Assembly: GCF_018873765.1 (NCBI RefSeq)
Contig: NC_057926.1
Location: 48,785,043-48,849,042, forward strand
Direction of reading: 5' to 3'
From: Telopea speciosissima
Taxonomy: Eukaryota > Streptophyta > Magnoliopsida > Proteales > Proteaceae
Length of the DNA stretch: 64,000 bases
In this document: positions 37,291 through 48,243 of the stretch, one piece after another
Layout of the letters: every line of letters starts with the position of its first letter
Position numbering within the stretch: position 1 is the first letter of the stretch
The notes under the pieces: generated by a model
The model's database searches: none
What the model was told of the DNA's origin: nothing
The model's input: only the letters and a program-made list of their open reading frames with translations
Translations under genes and position numbers: made by a program

Positions 37291-39348
37291 GTTGTAGGTG
37301 ACCCTGAGAAGAAGGAAAGAAGCGAAGCCTCTTGTTTTGTTGTTGAAACTTGAAAGAGTACTAGAGAGAAACATGGTGGTGAAGGTCTCTGGTTCTTTTG
37401 CTGCAGTTTTGTTTCCGAGGGTAATGGCGACCTGACTTATGAAGAAGGATTTCGAGTTTGACGTCATCCATCTCTCCTTCTAACAAAAACCACTAGAGTT
37501 CCTTCCTCGTCAGGTGAATCTTTGGGCCACGATGGGTATTTCAACTTTTTTTTTTTTGGGGGGGGGGGGGGGGGCGGGTAAGACGGGAAAAATTTTTATT
37601 GCTAGACTTGTAGAAGGAATATTTCTGCTACAAAGCTGGAAGCCAAAAAAACAGAATAATTCATTTCCCTTTTGAGTTCATAAATACTTTCCTAGGTTTT
37701 ATTATTTTCTAAAATAACCTTTAAGATCTCATTTCCTTGGCTGCTGGCCTACAAGAGTTTTTTTTTTTTTTTTGCTAAAGATCAACAAGGTATATATTAT
37801 GAACATAAAAGAGAGTGATACAATCCACCCGGTGACTATCCCTACTTATTCAGTGGAATAGAGAGATAGGCACAAAACATCCACCGTTTTGTAGTGGTTA
37901 AAACCTGTAATATGGGCGGCCTAGAGCCTCCCATACAATGGAGTGGGCTATACAATTCGGTGTTGTGGACCATGTTTATGATTCTTTATTCCTTGCTGCC
38001 TTTTTTGCTAGCACATCAGCTATGGTGTTAACTTCTCTAAAACAGTGTCATTCGCCATTATATGGAGTCTAGGTATCCTGCTACCGTCCTCCAATGTTGT
38101 AAATAGTTCTAGGGTAGATTGACTTACAATATAGATGACACCACCGCGACAGAGTCACACTCTACCCAAAGATGCCTACAAGAGTTATTAACTTTGTTTT
38201 TATCTCTTTTATCTATGTGTGGGTGTGTATGAGAGAGAGAGAGAGAGAGAGAGAGGCGCTGGCTCAGGTTTACATACGTAATTTGGATTTCTTCTATACG
38301 ACTCAAGAGCTTATGAGAGGCTAGCTCAGGTTTACCTATGAGAACCATCTCGTACGCTCAAGAGCTTATGATATGATTTTTAACAATAGCTATCTAGCGT
38401 AATTGATGAACTGTGGTGCACATCATGCCCATGCTCACCAGGAGGTCTCTGGATGTTGCCTGTCCCCTCCCCAGTTCCCCTTGTAAGAAAAATATATCAA
38501 ACCTCCCAATTCCCAAAAAACCCTGAGCTGGACTCAGAGGGGGAGGTTTGTTAGCTTTGTATTGTTCATGCGTATGACAGAGTAACTTTGTTTTTGTCTT
38601 TTTTACTGTGTGCGGGTGCGTGGGAGAAAGATGAAGAGAGAGAGAGAGAGAGGCAGGTTTGTTTGTTACTGTTTATGTATATGATGGAGTAACTTTGGTT
38701 TTTGTTTTTTTTGTCCTGTGTTCGTGTGAGAGAGATTATACCCAAAAAAAAAAATGAGGGTGTTCATAAAAAAAAGGAGAGAGAGAGAGAGAGGGGGTTG
38801 GTCAGTTTTGATACTGTTCATGTAAGACAGAGTACCTTTGTTTTTGTCTTTTTTTTGTTTTTTCTATGTGTGCGTGGAATATGGATCGTGTTTTTGTACA
38901 AATACAGTTGAAGGCCCTCTAGGATCACTCGCATGAAATCTAATGTGAAACTCACAGAAGGAGTGGATTTCATTAGAATAAGTGTTTCTTAAAGGCCTTG
39001 TGTCTTACAGTTACACGCAGGGCTGCGCTCCCCTCTCTCTCTCTCAACACTTCCTCTATTATCGATATGAACCAGTTGCCTCATAGCAGCTTAAGATTTA
39101 TATATATATATATATATATATATGACAGCCTTTTTTCTGTTTCAGTCTATCTTGAATGCCATGACATTTCTAAGACTAATCCCATGATAATTTCTATTTG
39201 GAAGCTTTGAATCCACCTTCCCTCGTGGTTGGAAATCTGAAGCTACCGACCTATGCATGCACATGAAGGATCTAACTAGGAGATCGAGTTTTAGCACATA
39301 TTTACACACTTATCCATCCCATTATAATTACTCTTAGGGAGAGGGATG

Positions 39349-39445
39349 AGTATGCTAGCAGCCTATGTGTTTATCTCTCTCTTCCCCATTTCAAAAGGGG
39401 GAAGAGAGAGATAGACACATAGGGTGCTAGCTCACTGTATATACA
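39349..39445. repeat. Hairpin MITE family T1, copy 2 (in GST pseudogene intron 1)
   Basis: GCTAGCAGCCTATGTGTTTA and CTCTCTCTTCCCC pair with GGGGAAGAGAGAGATAGACA and CATAGGGTGCTAGC. Confidence 0.6.
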
Positions 39446-40498
39446 CCACTAGCATATCCAGCCTTTTCCCTTACTCTTAATAAGATACTTCTTTCGAACA
39501 AGTTATATGATCAGGTGAATTAGCTTTAATTTGTGCTTAGTTATAATCAAATTTATGATTCATCTCTTTTCTTCTTGGCTTCTAACTACAGATTTGTTGG
39601 TGTTTTGTAGCTGTTTGGGAAAGCTCCTGTGATAGAAGATGGAGACATGAGGCGCTTTGGTAAGATCTTATTTACCAACACACTACATTGTGGGAAAGTC
39701 ATAAATGTTCTGCCATACAAAAATTATAGAGAAACGCTCATACCCGGCCACAGATAGAGGGAGGCAAAATGACTCCCCCACCCTCATGGTAGGTGGAAAT
39801 TAATTCCGACCCCATGATGCCAACGTATGTACTCTCATTGGCCCCACACACGCATAGGGGCTACACTCTCCATAGAAAACGTCAACGCAAAATTTATTAT
39901 TGTTGTCCAACACCTTAACGTCTTGTTTGGATAATTGGAATTCCCGCCTGCATTATTATTGTAGTTGTTTTTGTTAAGAGGGTGGTTTATTTAGAAAAAC
40001 CATTTTAAATGACAGTTTACTTTGTCTACAATTTAAATTCTCGCAATACATGAGCATTTGGTCTTTCGTTGATTTTTTTATTATTATTTTTTGGTAGAGA
40101 TCAATTTATTCATTACTCGTGGCCAAATTATCTAATTTGTCACCGACAACACCTTCCGAGCTAGGGAGTTAACTAACGTGTTAATCTCCTTAGTCATACT
40201 CTAATTAAACTCAAAAAGTAGGAAAACTGATTGTGATTTAAGGGCCTTCCTTCTTAGCTTTCTTTGATTAATTAGATAGTAACCTAATATTGTCATCTCA
40301 TGTCGATGTGAAGGATTGATTGTGAACCAATTCATTCAGCAAACTAAGTTTCAAACACCCCAATGATAATGACCCCTTAGGGATCTTAATTTTTTTAACA
40401 ATCCATGCATGCATCTTCGAATTTCATTTCCCCACCTCCTATCTAAAGTCTGTTGGCAATATATATTAAGGACTGAGTTCCCTGTCTGGCTGTGTAGA

Positions 40499-40612
40499 AT
40501 ACGATAGCACCTCCCTGTGTCTATCTCTCTCCTCCTACAATAAGAGGCGGCCGATATATCATTTCATAGGAAGAAGGATAGAGAAACATAAGGAGATACT
40601 ACCGTATGCTAT
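40499..40612. repeat. Hairpin MITE family T1, copy 3 (in GST pseudogene intron 2)
   Basis: ATACGATAGCACCTCCCTGT ... pairs with ...ACATAAGGAGATACTACCGTAT; more diverged than the other copies. Confidence 0.5.
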
Positions 40613-41948
40613 GCAGCTCGTCAACATTCTTCTTCCCATCAATTAAGTTATAACAAACCATATCCATAGCTGACAGGAATGATATTCACAAAATTTGAGA
40701 AATGCAAAAGGGAAAATTGCCACATCATGGCCTAATCCCTAAACTTATCTGGTCAGCCCAAGTAATCTATCATGTGGCAGCAGGATGATGTGGTGATTCT
40801 GATTTTCAAACTGAAAGGGCAACATTTGGATTGGTATGTAGCTCCCATAGTCCTTTTATAGACGTAACTCTTGTCAGAGTTTTATTTTATCACTTAGTGC
40901 TCTAATTGGGCCAAAACTTAACAGGTGGCCAGTGGATCTTGGTATCCACCAATTCACATTATCTAGCATGTCACATGGTAGATTTTTTAGCCAATCATAT
41001 AAAGTAATCTGGGGTGAACCAAATATACTTTACCAAATAAGAGATTAAAAAAATGTAAAAACAAGTTTTGGTATATATACCAAAAGAGTTAGGAGAAACT
41101 TTTCCTTCACCATGTGTTGAAGGTTCATCATACAATCCTAGGATTCACAAACCCTTAAAAGGTTTTAGCATGTTTCCCAAAATATTCTTTTGCTACCCAA
41201 GCCCTGCAGTGAATGAATTCCCATTCACCATGGCATAAGGAAGAGAAAACTTTGATCATGTCGTCTAAGTCATAGCGACAACCAATGGAGTACCTTAAAC
41301 TTTGGAGGGAAGATGGTGACTTCAAGAGAGAGAGAGAGTTTTTCAACACTTAGATAGGGTAAGCGAATAATGACGAGTGAGGGTGTGTTAGTAAGCTGTG
41401 GAGCCCTCTCATCTAAGGATTTGGATCCTCTGCGGCCTGGGGTTAAGCGGGCATCATGCTGCGCTCAACCCACAGCCACCACTAGAATTTTATACCAATC
41501 CAACTGTTGGTAAACGAGTTCAATTCAAAATTACTACTCAAAATTAAAAAATGTCAGGCATCCATCTACCGCTCAACTCCAGGCCGCAGAGGATCCAAAT
41601 CCCTTGTCCAAGGCCATATTAAGGCTAGAATTTCGTACATTATCGAGCCCTTATTAGAACTAGAAATTAATGAAAGTTTTATCTTAGCAATCAATTGATC
41701 AATTTTCTGTTTATGCTTGTCTCAGAGTCAACAACAATCATAAGATACATTGCAGCGAAGTACACCAACCATGGTCCTAATCTGCTAGGGAACATACTGA
41801 AGGAACCAGCTTTAGTCGATCAATGGCTCAAAGAAGACATCAAAACGCACAACTTCGATGACTTGGTCTTTACTTCGGCATTGAAGCTCATCATCCTTCC
41901 ATGGATCGAGAAGGTGTTCGATATTTACGGAGAGCAGATGTTAAAGAT

Positions 41949-42230
41949 ATGTCCTCCCACCATGAATTGACATTCTTCCTTCCCTTCACTATATCACTCA
42001 TTCCGAGTTTATCCGTTATTACTCGAATGCCGGGAAGGTGACTCATATCAGCGAGTGTGAAGCTGTCTCCGGCAAGAAAGTTGCTTTTCGACGACTAATG
42101 GAGCAATTATCTTGCCAGAGACAGCTTCATTCTCGCTAATATGAGCTATCTTCCCGGCATTCGAGTATTAATGGTTAAACTCGGAATGAGTGAACTAGTG
42201 AAAAGGGAAGGAAGAATGTCAATAAATGGT
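41949..42230. repeat. GST inverted repeat 1 (hairpin)
   Basis: The minus-oriented arm 41949-42085 and plus-oriented arm 42102-42230 are reverse complements of the GST last-exon end, separated by a 16-nt spacer (42086-42101). By eye about 15 differences over about 127 aligned bases, so near 88% pairing. The minus arm starts exactly where the normal GST reading frame breaks off. Confidence 0.9.
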
Positions 42231-42455
42231 GAGTTTTATCCGTTATTACTTGAATGCCGGGAAGGTAGCTCATATCAGCGAGTGTGAAGTTATCTCCGAC
42301 AAGAAAGTTGCTTTTTGACGACTAATGGAGCATCTATCTTGCTGGAGACAGCTTCATTCTCGCTAATCTGAGCTATCTTCCCGTCATGCGAGTAATAATA
42401 GATAAACTTGGAATGAGTGAACTAGTGAAAGAAAGGAAGAATGTCAATGAATGGT
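42231..42455. repeat. GST inverted repeat 2 (hairpin)
   Basis: A shorter minus arm (42231-42312), a 16-nt spacer (42313-42328) and a plus arm (42329-42455). The spacer is nearly the same as in unit 1, which shows that the units arose by duplication of one hairpin. Confidence 0.88.
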
Positions 42456-42470
42456 GGTTGATAATTATTC

Positions 42471-42815
42471 TGGGTTTTATCCATTATTACTTGAATGTCG
42501 ATATATTGACGTATATAGGAGTTTCACTCATATAGAAACTCCTATATATGTTAATAGCCGGGAAGGTGGCTCATATTAGCGAGTGTGAAGCTGTCTCCGG
42601 CAAGAAAGTTGCTTTTTGAAGACTAATGGAGCAATTATCTTGCCGGAGACAGCTTCATTCTCGCTAATCTGAGCTATCTTCCTGGCATTCAAGTATTAAT
42701 GGATAAACTTGAAATGAATGAACTAGTGAAGGGAAGGAAGAATGTCAATGAATGGTGGGAGGACATTTATAACAGGACTTCTTGGAAGACAGTCATGAAG
42801 CTTAGGGGTTGATGC
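42471..42815. repeat. GST inverted repeat 3 (hairpin) with small palindromic insert
   Basis: The minus arm (about 42471-42613) is interrupted near 42498-42558 by a roughly 60-bp insert that is itself palindromic. The spacer is 42614-42629 and the plus arm starts at 42630. The plus arm runs past the repeat into unique sequence encoding WEDIYNRTSWKTVMKL and a stop, the normal C-terminus of a phi GST. Confidence 0.88.
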
Positions 42816-43327
42816 ATAAGCCTTTTGAAGCTTGAAGCCTCTTCTATATGATCCAAGAATAATAGGCTCAAGTGAAATAAGATATGATATGATATGTGAG
42901 CATAGGATCCGACTACTTGAATTATTTGCTGTAAAACCTGTTTCAGATTATTTGAGAGTGAATGTAATGGGAGGGTGGAGTTAGATTACTTTCTAATAAA
43001 ATTCAGAATTTCTTGAATTGATTAAGGGTCATCATGGATTTCCACTATACTGATTTGAAGGAGGAAAAGAACTAAGAAATTAACAATCCTCTATGGGATG
43101 GAAATTAAATTATCGTCGCTACCAACTTTTATTAGAGACAAATAAAAATTTCCGTCTCTAAAAAACATCGCTAATACACTTTTCTGTTTAGTGTAAGTTG
43201 ATTCAGCTTTCAGTAGTTGTTTTCAACTTAGTTCTCTGCATGTTTATCAGATGTACTAATTATTACCTCAAACCCTTTCTTTTGTAAAACATGGGAAAGG
43301 GGTTAAAAGTGATGTATTTAAAATGAG

Positions 43328-43462
43328 GCCAAATGTTCTCCGTGTCGAGGGCACAGGCTGCGCCCAGACACATGGGGGTGGGCGAAATGACCATCCTACC
43401 CCTTGAATGGCAGGCCCATGTGTCTGTGCGCAGGTTGTGCTGCGGCATAGAGAACATCAGTC
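43328..43462. mobile_element. GC-rich hairpin MITE family G1, copy 3
   Basis: CAAATGTTCTCCGTGTCG pairs with CGGCATAGAGAACATC; the core has GCGCCCAGACACATGGGGGT and CCATGTGTCTGTGCGC. Confidence 0.65.
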
Positions 43463-43505
43463 CTTAAAATGATTTAGTTTTTCTGGAGAGGAGAACGCTG
43501 CCAAA

Positions 43506-43608
43506 CTGCATAGCAAACGCTAGCGCCTCCCTATGTCTATCTCTCCTCCCTCCTATTGTGAGAGGAGAGAGATAGACATTGGGAGGCGTTAGCTATTGCA
43601 ATGCAGCT
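43506..43608. repeat. Hairpin MITE family T1, copy 1
   Basis: CTGCATAGCAAACGCTAGCG ... TGTCTATCTCTCCTCC pairs with GGAGAGAGATAGACATTGGG ... GCAATGCAG. Related hairpins at 39349-39445 and 40499-40612. Confidence 0.6.
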
Positions 43609-43628
43609 GAATAGGGAAAATCTGAGGA

Positions 43629-44027
43629 CATGTTTCTTTTCAAGAGCATAATGTACACTAGTACTCCTTGTGAAGTACAACGTTACACTATTTGCCACGT
43701 GATAGTACATGAGTTAGTTCAAGTGATAGAGGACCTCACAAACATTTTAATGGCAAAATTTTAATACAAAGTAACCAAGGAAAATTGTTCAAACTTTGAT
43801 TCAAAGTTTTAGGAAAATTACCCGAAATGTCATCAAATAGACATGAATATAGAATACAAACCAGCAGCTTTTGTAATTTAGCTACCTCTACTCATTCTAA
43901 GTTGAAATTGTACCAATGAGATGTTTGTCAGGTCCTTTATCATATATATGGAATGACCAATGTATTATCATGTGACAAATAGTGAAACGTTACACTTCTC
44001 TGGGCATAATGACGGAAAAGAAAACCC

Positions 44028-44028
<1 letters not shown>
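43629..44028. mobile_element. Inverted-repeat MITE family I1, copy 1
   Basis: Ends (ACGTTACACTATTTGCCACG / ATGTGACAAATAGTGAAACG) pair over about 50 bp. The interior shares AATGGCAAAATTTTAATACA with 59135-60310. Confidence 0.65.

Positions 44029-44031
<3 letters not shown>

Positions 44032-44073
<42 letters not shown>
44032..44073. repeat. (GA)n microsatellite
   Basis: About 21 GA units. Other GA tracts lie at about 5568-5597, 5740-5766, 38231-38255 and 46956-46979. Confidence 0.9.
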
Positions 44074-44076
<3 letters not shown>

Positions 44077-44794
44077 ATGTTCAATAACTTCCTTACCCTT
44101 ACCATAAACCTGGTACCAGCTGGAATCAAAGTTTGGCAAAGTTAAGGAGAGAGAATTCTTATTGTGATAACTCCAGTCAACATCTTCCATGAGAGAGAGA
44201 GAGAGAGAGATCCCTTTTTTTTTTGTTTCTTTTCTTTTTGGTGAATTAAGGAAATTAAATTACTTAGGTAAATTTATAAAAGAGGTATGATACAAAAAGA
44301 TTGTTTTCCAAATAATGTACAAAATGCTTAATACCGCATAATTGAAACCAAAGGATTATCAGGATGATGTTGCATCGACATAGCAAAAAAATGAAATAAG
44401 GCGGGCATGAGAGAGACTTCTCTTATTCAAATAGGGTTGTAGGAATCAATTGGAATCGGATGAGGCTCACTTGATTCCGATTCAAGTTGATCGATTCAGC
44501 CAATTCAATTCCAATTCCTTGAAACACGGAGCTAGCAGGACATAATTTCTTTATAATATATTAGACTTTAGACATATTCATGTATTTATAGAGTGCACAA
44601 ATAGACATAGCCCACCAGCTAAAATATAGTCTGGACCAGACAATGAAAGTCTAGGTTCCATTGTTTTGGAGCTGCTTATTATTAAAGAACAAGTTAAGAA
44701 TAAGCTCCACACGTGCTCTTTATTCATACCATTTCACACGTGCGATTCTATATAGATAGATATAGAGCATCATCAATTATTCAATGTTTGCAAA

Positions 44795-45312
44795 TCAGGA
44801 ATTTTGTTTTTCATCACAGCAACCTCTCAGGCAGAAAAAAAAGGGTTTGTACCCTTTGAGAGATTTGGTGATGTTCGCATGCTTGACACTTATGAGCCCT
44901 GCAAGTGTTAAAGTTAAAAGAAACAAATAAAAAATTAGGGTTATCGGTCCCAAGATGAATTTTTATTCTGTCTGGTTCCCTCTTGTCCGGTACAGTTGTA
45001 CAATTCCTCTCATAGGGAATAAAAAATGACGACTTAACCTCACTCGGACAGTGTGTTCGGGCAAGGGGTTAGCTCGTCATTTCCGAACCCCCATGAGATC
45101 GGACAACTGTACCGAACAAAAACTAGAGAGAATAATGATCCAAGACTAGAGAAAAGTCAAAGTATTAAGGAAGACCAAGAGATGAGGTAGAAAGGATTAC
45201 TTCTTGTCTTTTTAGTGGAAATCTCATCTAATTCGCGAGCTATCATCTCTGTAGGGATGAATAGAACAAGAGCCAGAACTAGAGTCAAAACTAGGAGAGC
45301 CCTTGAACCCAT
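44795..45312 (-). CDS. Possible small secreted protein with GRP-family-like signal peptide, 2 exons, 71 aa
   Basis: Exon 1 (45312-45201) encodes MGSRALLVLTLVLALVLF followed by IPTEMIARELDEISTKKT, a classic signal peptide plus the ARELxE start of mature plant glycine-rich cell-wall proteins. A GT donor follows, and an acceptor (TTGCAG) at 44899-44904 opens exon 2 (44898-44795) in matching phase, ending ...CLRGCCDEKQNS and TGA. The tail is neither glycine-rich nor a known cysteine pattern. A TATA box lies upstream. The 302-bp intron contains an inverted-repeat element (44955-45140). It could be a small secreted cysteine-containing peptide or a GRP gene that lost its glycine-rich exon. Exon 1 is well supported; the exon 2 choice is uncertain. 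Confidence 0.5.
44955..45140. repeat. Inverted repeat inside the intron of the small secreted-protein gene
   Basis: CTTGTCCGGTACAGTTGTAC pairs with CGGACAACTGTACCGAACAA; ATTATTCTxTCT also recurs at both ends. MITE-like. Confidence 0.6.
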
Positions 45313-45432
45313 TTTTCCTTCTTCACTGGCCAAGTAATGTTTCTGTTTTTTTTTTTTTTTTTTTTTTTTCCTTCTATGAAGACAATACTATATGGAAGGG
45401 TGAGGAAGGCCAATAACATATCATCCTTATTT

Positions 45433-45441
45433 ATAGGAAAA
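45433..45441 (-). promoter_or_regulatory. Candidate TATA box (CTATAAATA) of the small secreted-protein gene
   Basis: On the minus strand CCTATAAATAAGG occurs about 125 bp upstream of the ATG at 45312, a normal spacing for a plant promoter with a leader of about 90 nt. Confidence 0.45.
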
Positions 45442-45534
45442 CATACACTAATACCCTACTTATTGCCCTTAAAGCAAAGGTGATGTTAGGCAATCACTTG
45501 GACCAATCTATGGCACAGAATAGTGTTGGTAGTG

Positions 45535-47280
45535 TGCCCATTAAATTCATTAATTAAGAGTTTATTTATATTTATGATTTCATGATATTAATAAGATTCA
45601 ATTGTCCATAGGTCTTAACTTAAAACTGTTCATAATCAGGGATAGAATTGAACATTTTTTTATACGATCATCATATTGTGTATTCTCAAGAATGTTGATT
45701 CTGAAACACAAGTAAGTGTATATTGAACTAAATCAAATGAGAATCTTGAATAATGGACTATCATCAGATGTTTTGAGGAACACGATTCTCATCAGTAACT
45801 TATGATTGGTCTTCTGACCTAAAAGGTCCTTATCATTGTAGTTAGGGATTATAAGGGTTTTGTGTACCAACGATTGATGTCTTCCTGACTATTATCAATG
45901 CACTAGGTTCATGGTGTTTGCCTGTGAACGAAAAAGATCCTCAACAAAGAATCTACTCTCCTCATAGAAAATATTAGAGAGAAAATCTGTATATAATTAG
46001 ATGAAATTCGAATCTGGTGGCCATTTTGTAAATAGTATACAAAAGGTTTTGAAAGTTATTAATCAGTATTAATATTTATTTTATAAATCATTTAGAAACA
46101 TTTAGAGGTCCAATCAATGGTTCATATTCTCTACATGGAATTGCGATAGACTAGGATGATGATAGTAATTATTTCAATACCTTAAGAGGCTAAGATCCAT
46201 TATGTGATATTATTAAGTGGAGAGATCTAAGCATAATTAACTACTTCTTTGGGAGATATAAGAGTTATATTTACTAGAGGTGTACTTATTGATAAATATT
46301 TAATAGATAATTGATGATATTTTCTAGATAAATATTTGGTATGTTATCCCAATGGGATCCTAAAAGTGTTCACGACTAATAGATAAATGTTGAAAGTTTG
46401 TCCATCAAATATAATAATTAAATTATGGGCGGAAGTTCGTTGTGCAGCAGTGCAGGCTGCGCCCAGACACATGGGTTGCCCATTTAGGGGGGCAAGGTGG
46501 TCATTTCGCCCACCCTCATGTGTCTGGGTGCAGCTTGCGCTACTGCACAGAGAACATTTGGCCTTAAATTATTATTCATTTTAATACACATGATATTAAC
46601 GGGCCATGGTTGTCTTTCGATTTTCACCTAAAAGTGTTCCCGACTAGGGATGGAATTGGGCATTCTGTTCATACATTTGTCACACTGTGTATCGTATGGA
46701 ATGATGATTCCAAGACACAAGTGTGGGTGTACATATGTGTGCATATTAGACTGTATCACATGAGAACTTTAAGTGATGTATTATCGGATGTTTAAGCAAG
46801 ATTCTCAGAGATAGCTTACGATTGGTCCCTTGACCTGAGAGATACTTATTGTATCAGCTAGGTATTATGGGTTTTGGTGGACCAACATTTGATGTCTCTC
46901 TAACTATAAATCGATGGCCAACAGGAAATCTACTTCTTGTAATGGAGAATATCAAAGAGAGAGAGAGAGAGAGAGAGACTGTGTGTGTGTGTGCATATGA
47001 TTGGACGAAAACAAGATTCAGTGGCAAGTTTTGTAAATAGTTTACAAATTTTTTTGAAATTATTCAATACTTTCTAATTGTTTTGAAATATTTTTATTGG
47101 TCCAAGTACAAATTCTTTGTGCATGTTATTACGACGGTCTAGGGTGGTGACATTAGTTTTACCATATCCTAAGGGATGTTTAGTTAATATTGTTAAGTGG
47201 AGGAACTTAAGTGTCATTAACTATTGTATTAGGAGAAATAAGAGTTATTTTACTTTTGATGCACATATTGGTAAATATCT
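45535..47280 (+). repeat. Diverged direct repeat, two copies of about 0.7-0.8 kb
   Basis: Copy 1 (about 45535-46400) and copy 2 (about 46575-47280) share CATGATATTAA, AAAAxTGTTC, GGGATxGAATTG, ATGATGATTC-like, GATTGGTC, TTGATGTCT and AATAAGAGTTAT blocks in the same order, roughly 70-75% alike by eye. Probably an old dispersed-element terminus duplicated in tandem. No gene seen. Confidence 0.5.
46432..46562. mobile_element. GC-rich hairpin MITE family G1, copy 4
   Basis: GTTCGTTGTGCAGCAGTGCA pairs with TGCGCTACTGCACAGAGAAC; the core has GCGCCCAGACACATGGG and CCTCATGTGTCTGGGTGC. It sits between the two copies of a diverged direct repeat. Confidence 0.65.
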
Positions 47281-47289
47281 TTAAAATTA

Positions 47290-47433
47290 GGGCAAGAGAT
47301 CACTATTTGGTGGTGTTTCCTATGCCCTCTCACAAGGCATCGTGAGATGGCACCTCTGTCCCTGGGTAGATACCCAAGCGTGCTCAGCCATTGGAGAGTG
47401 TAGGAAACACCACCAAGTAGAGATTTTTTTCCC
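47290..47433. mobile_element. Mutator-like MITE family M1, copy 3
   Basis: Ends GGGCAAGAGATCACTATTTG...AGTAGAGATTTTTTTCCC with the perfect 9-bp duplication TTAAAATTA at 47281-47289 and 47434-47442. The 9-bp length points to Mutator transposase. Confidence 0.85.
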
Positions 47434-47814
47434 TTAAAATTATTATGCAATATTATATTAGAATATTTTAGCAAGTTGAGATTTTTTACTAGCATGGTAT
47501 TAGAATTTATATTTCAATGTGATTCTAAATGGCAATAAAGGAGGAATAGATAATTGGATTTTTCGTTTGTTTCGACATAAAATTTTACCTGGAAAATTTT
47601 CTGTGGCAAATTTTACTCTGTAAATGTAAAATTTTCATGGTGAAATTTTTTTTAATGTTCGTTTCCATATAGAAAAAAATATTGGAACACTTTTCAACAT
47701 TTATAATTTTACTTATAAAATTTTTTGAAGTAAAAATTTTCAACTAAAATTTTACGTCAAAACAAACGGTACAGGAAACTATTTTATCCATATATTAAAT
47801 GGGAAGAGAATGCT

Positions 47815-47985
47815 ACCTCGGCGTGTGCGCTATCCCTGTGCCCAGACAAGGAGGTGGGTGAAATGACCATCGCGCCCAATGGAAATGTGTAATATCTCGG
47901 CGGCGCAATGGTCATTCGCCCACCCCTGTGTCTTGGCACAGGGGGCAGCACACCGCACACCCAGGTAACGTTCTTTCTCTTATAT
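47815..47985. mobile_element. GC-rich hairpin MITE family G1, copy 5
   Basis: TACCTCGGCGTGTGCGCT pairs with GCACACCGCACACCCAGGTA; the core has TGTGCCCAGACAAGGAGGTG and ACCCCTGTGTCTTGGCACA. Confidence 0.6.
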
Positions 47986-48243
47986 TAAATATATGTGGGT
48001 GCGAAAAGAAGAATGGCATGGCCTTCTGTTCTCTTCCCCACTAGGAAAGCTCTCTTTCCTCTCTCTATCTTCATCTCTCTTCTCCCTCGCCCTTATACAT
48101 CAACTAGGGTTTATACACTAGCAGTGTTGCTCATCTTTTTGGGCTGTGAGAATCAGGGTTGAGAATTCTGATATTGATTGGGAGAGGATATTGCAGTCGC
48201 ATTTGCATTAGAGTCATCCCTACCATGCTTGGTAGCCAATTTG

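Larger units (their letters stand above)
37373..42815 (+). pseudogene. Phi-class glutathione S-transferase pseudogene with hairpin-array last exon
   Basis: The three-exon plan of phi GSTs is preserved. Exon 1 (37373-37513) starts MVVKVSGSFAAV, contains KKDFEFDVIHL and carries two in-frame stops (TGA at 37433, TAA at 37481). Exon 2 (39611-39659) has the diagnostic 49-bp length and encodes LFGKAPVIEDGDMRRF. Exon 3 starts at 41726 with ESTTIIRYIAAKY and continues to about 41948 with recognisable phi-GST sequence (DQWLKEDIKTHNF). From there the C-terminal coding part (LAGDSFTLADMSHLPGI, then DKLGM and GRKNV) appears six times in alternating orientation, the last plus copy running to the natural stop near 42815. 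The catalytic Ser region of exon 1 is also altered. A functional enzyme is very unlikely; an RNA role is possible because the promoter TATA and the exon 2 splice sites are intact. Confidence 0.85.
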
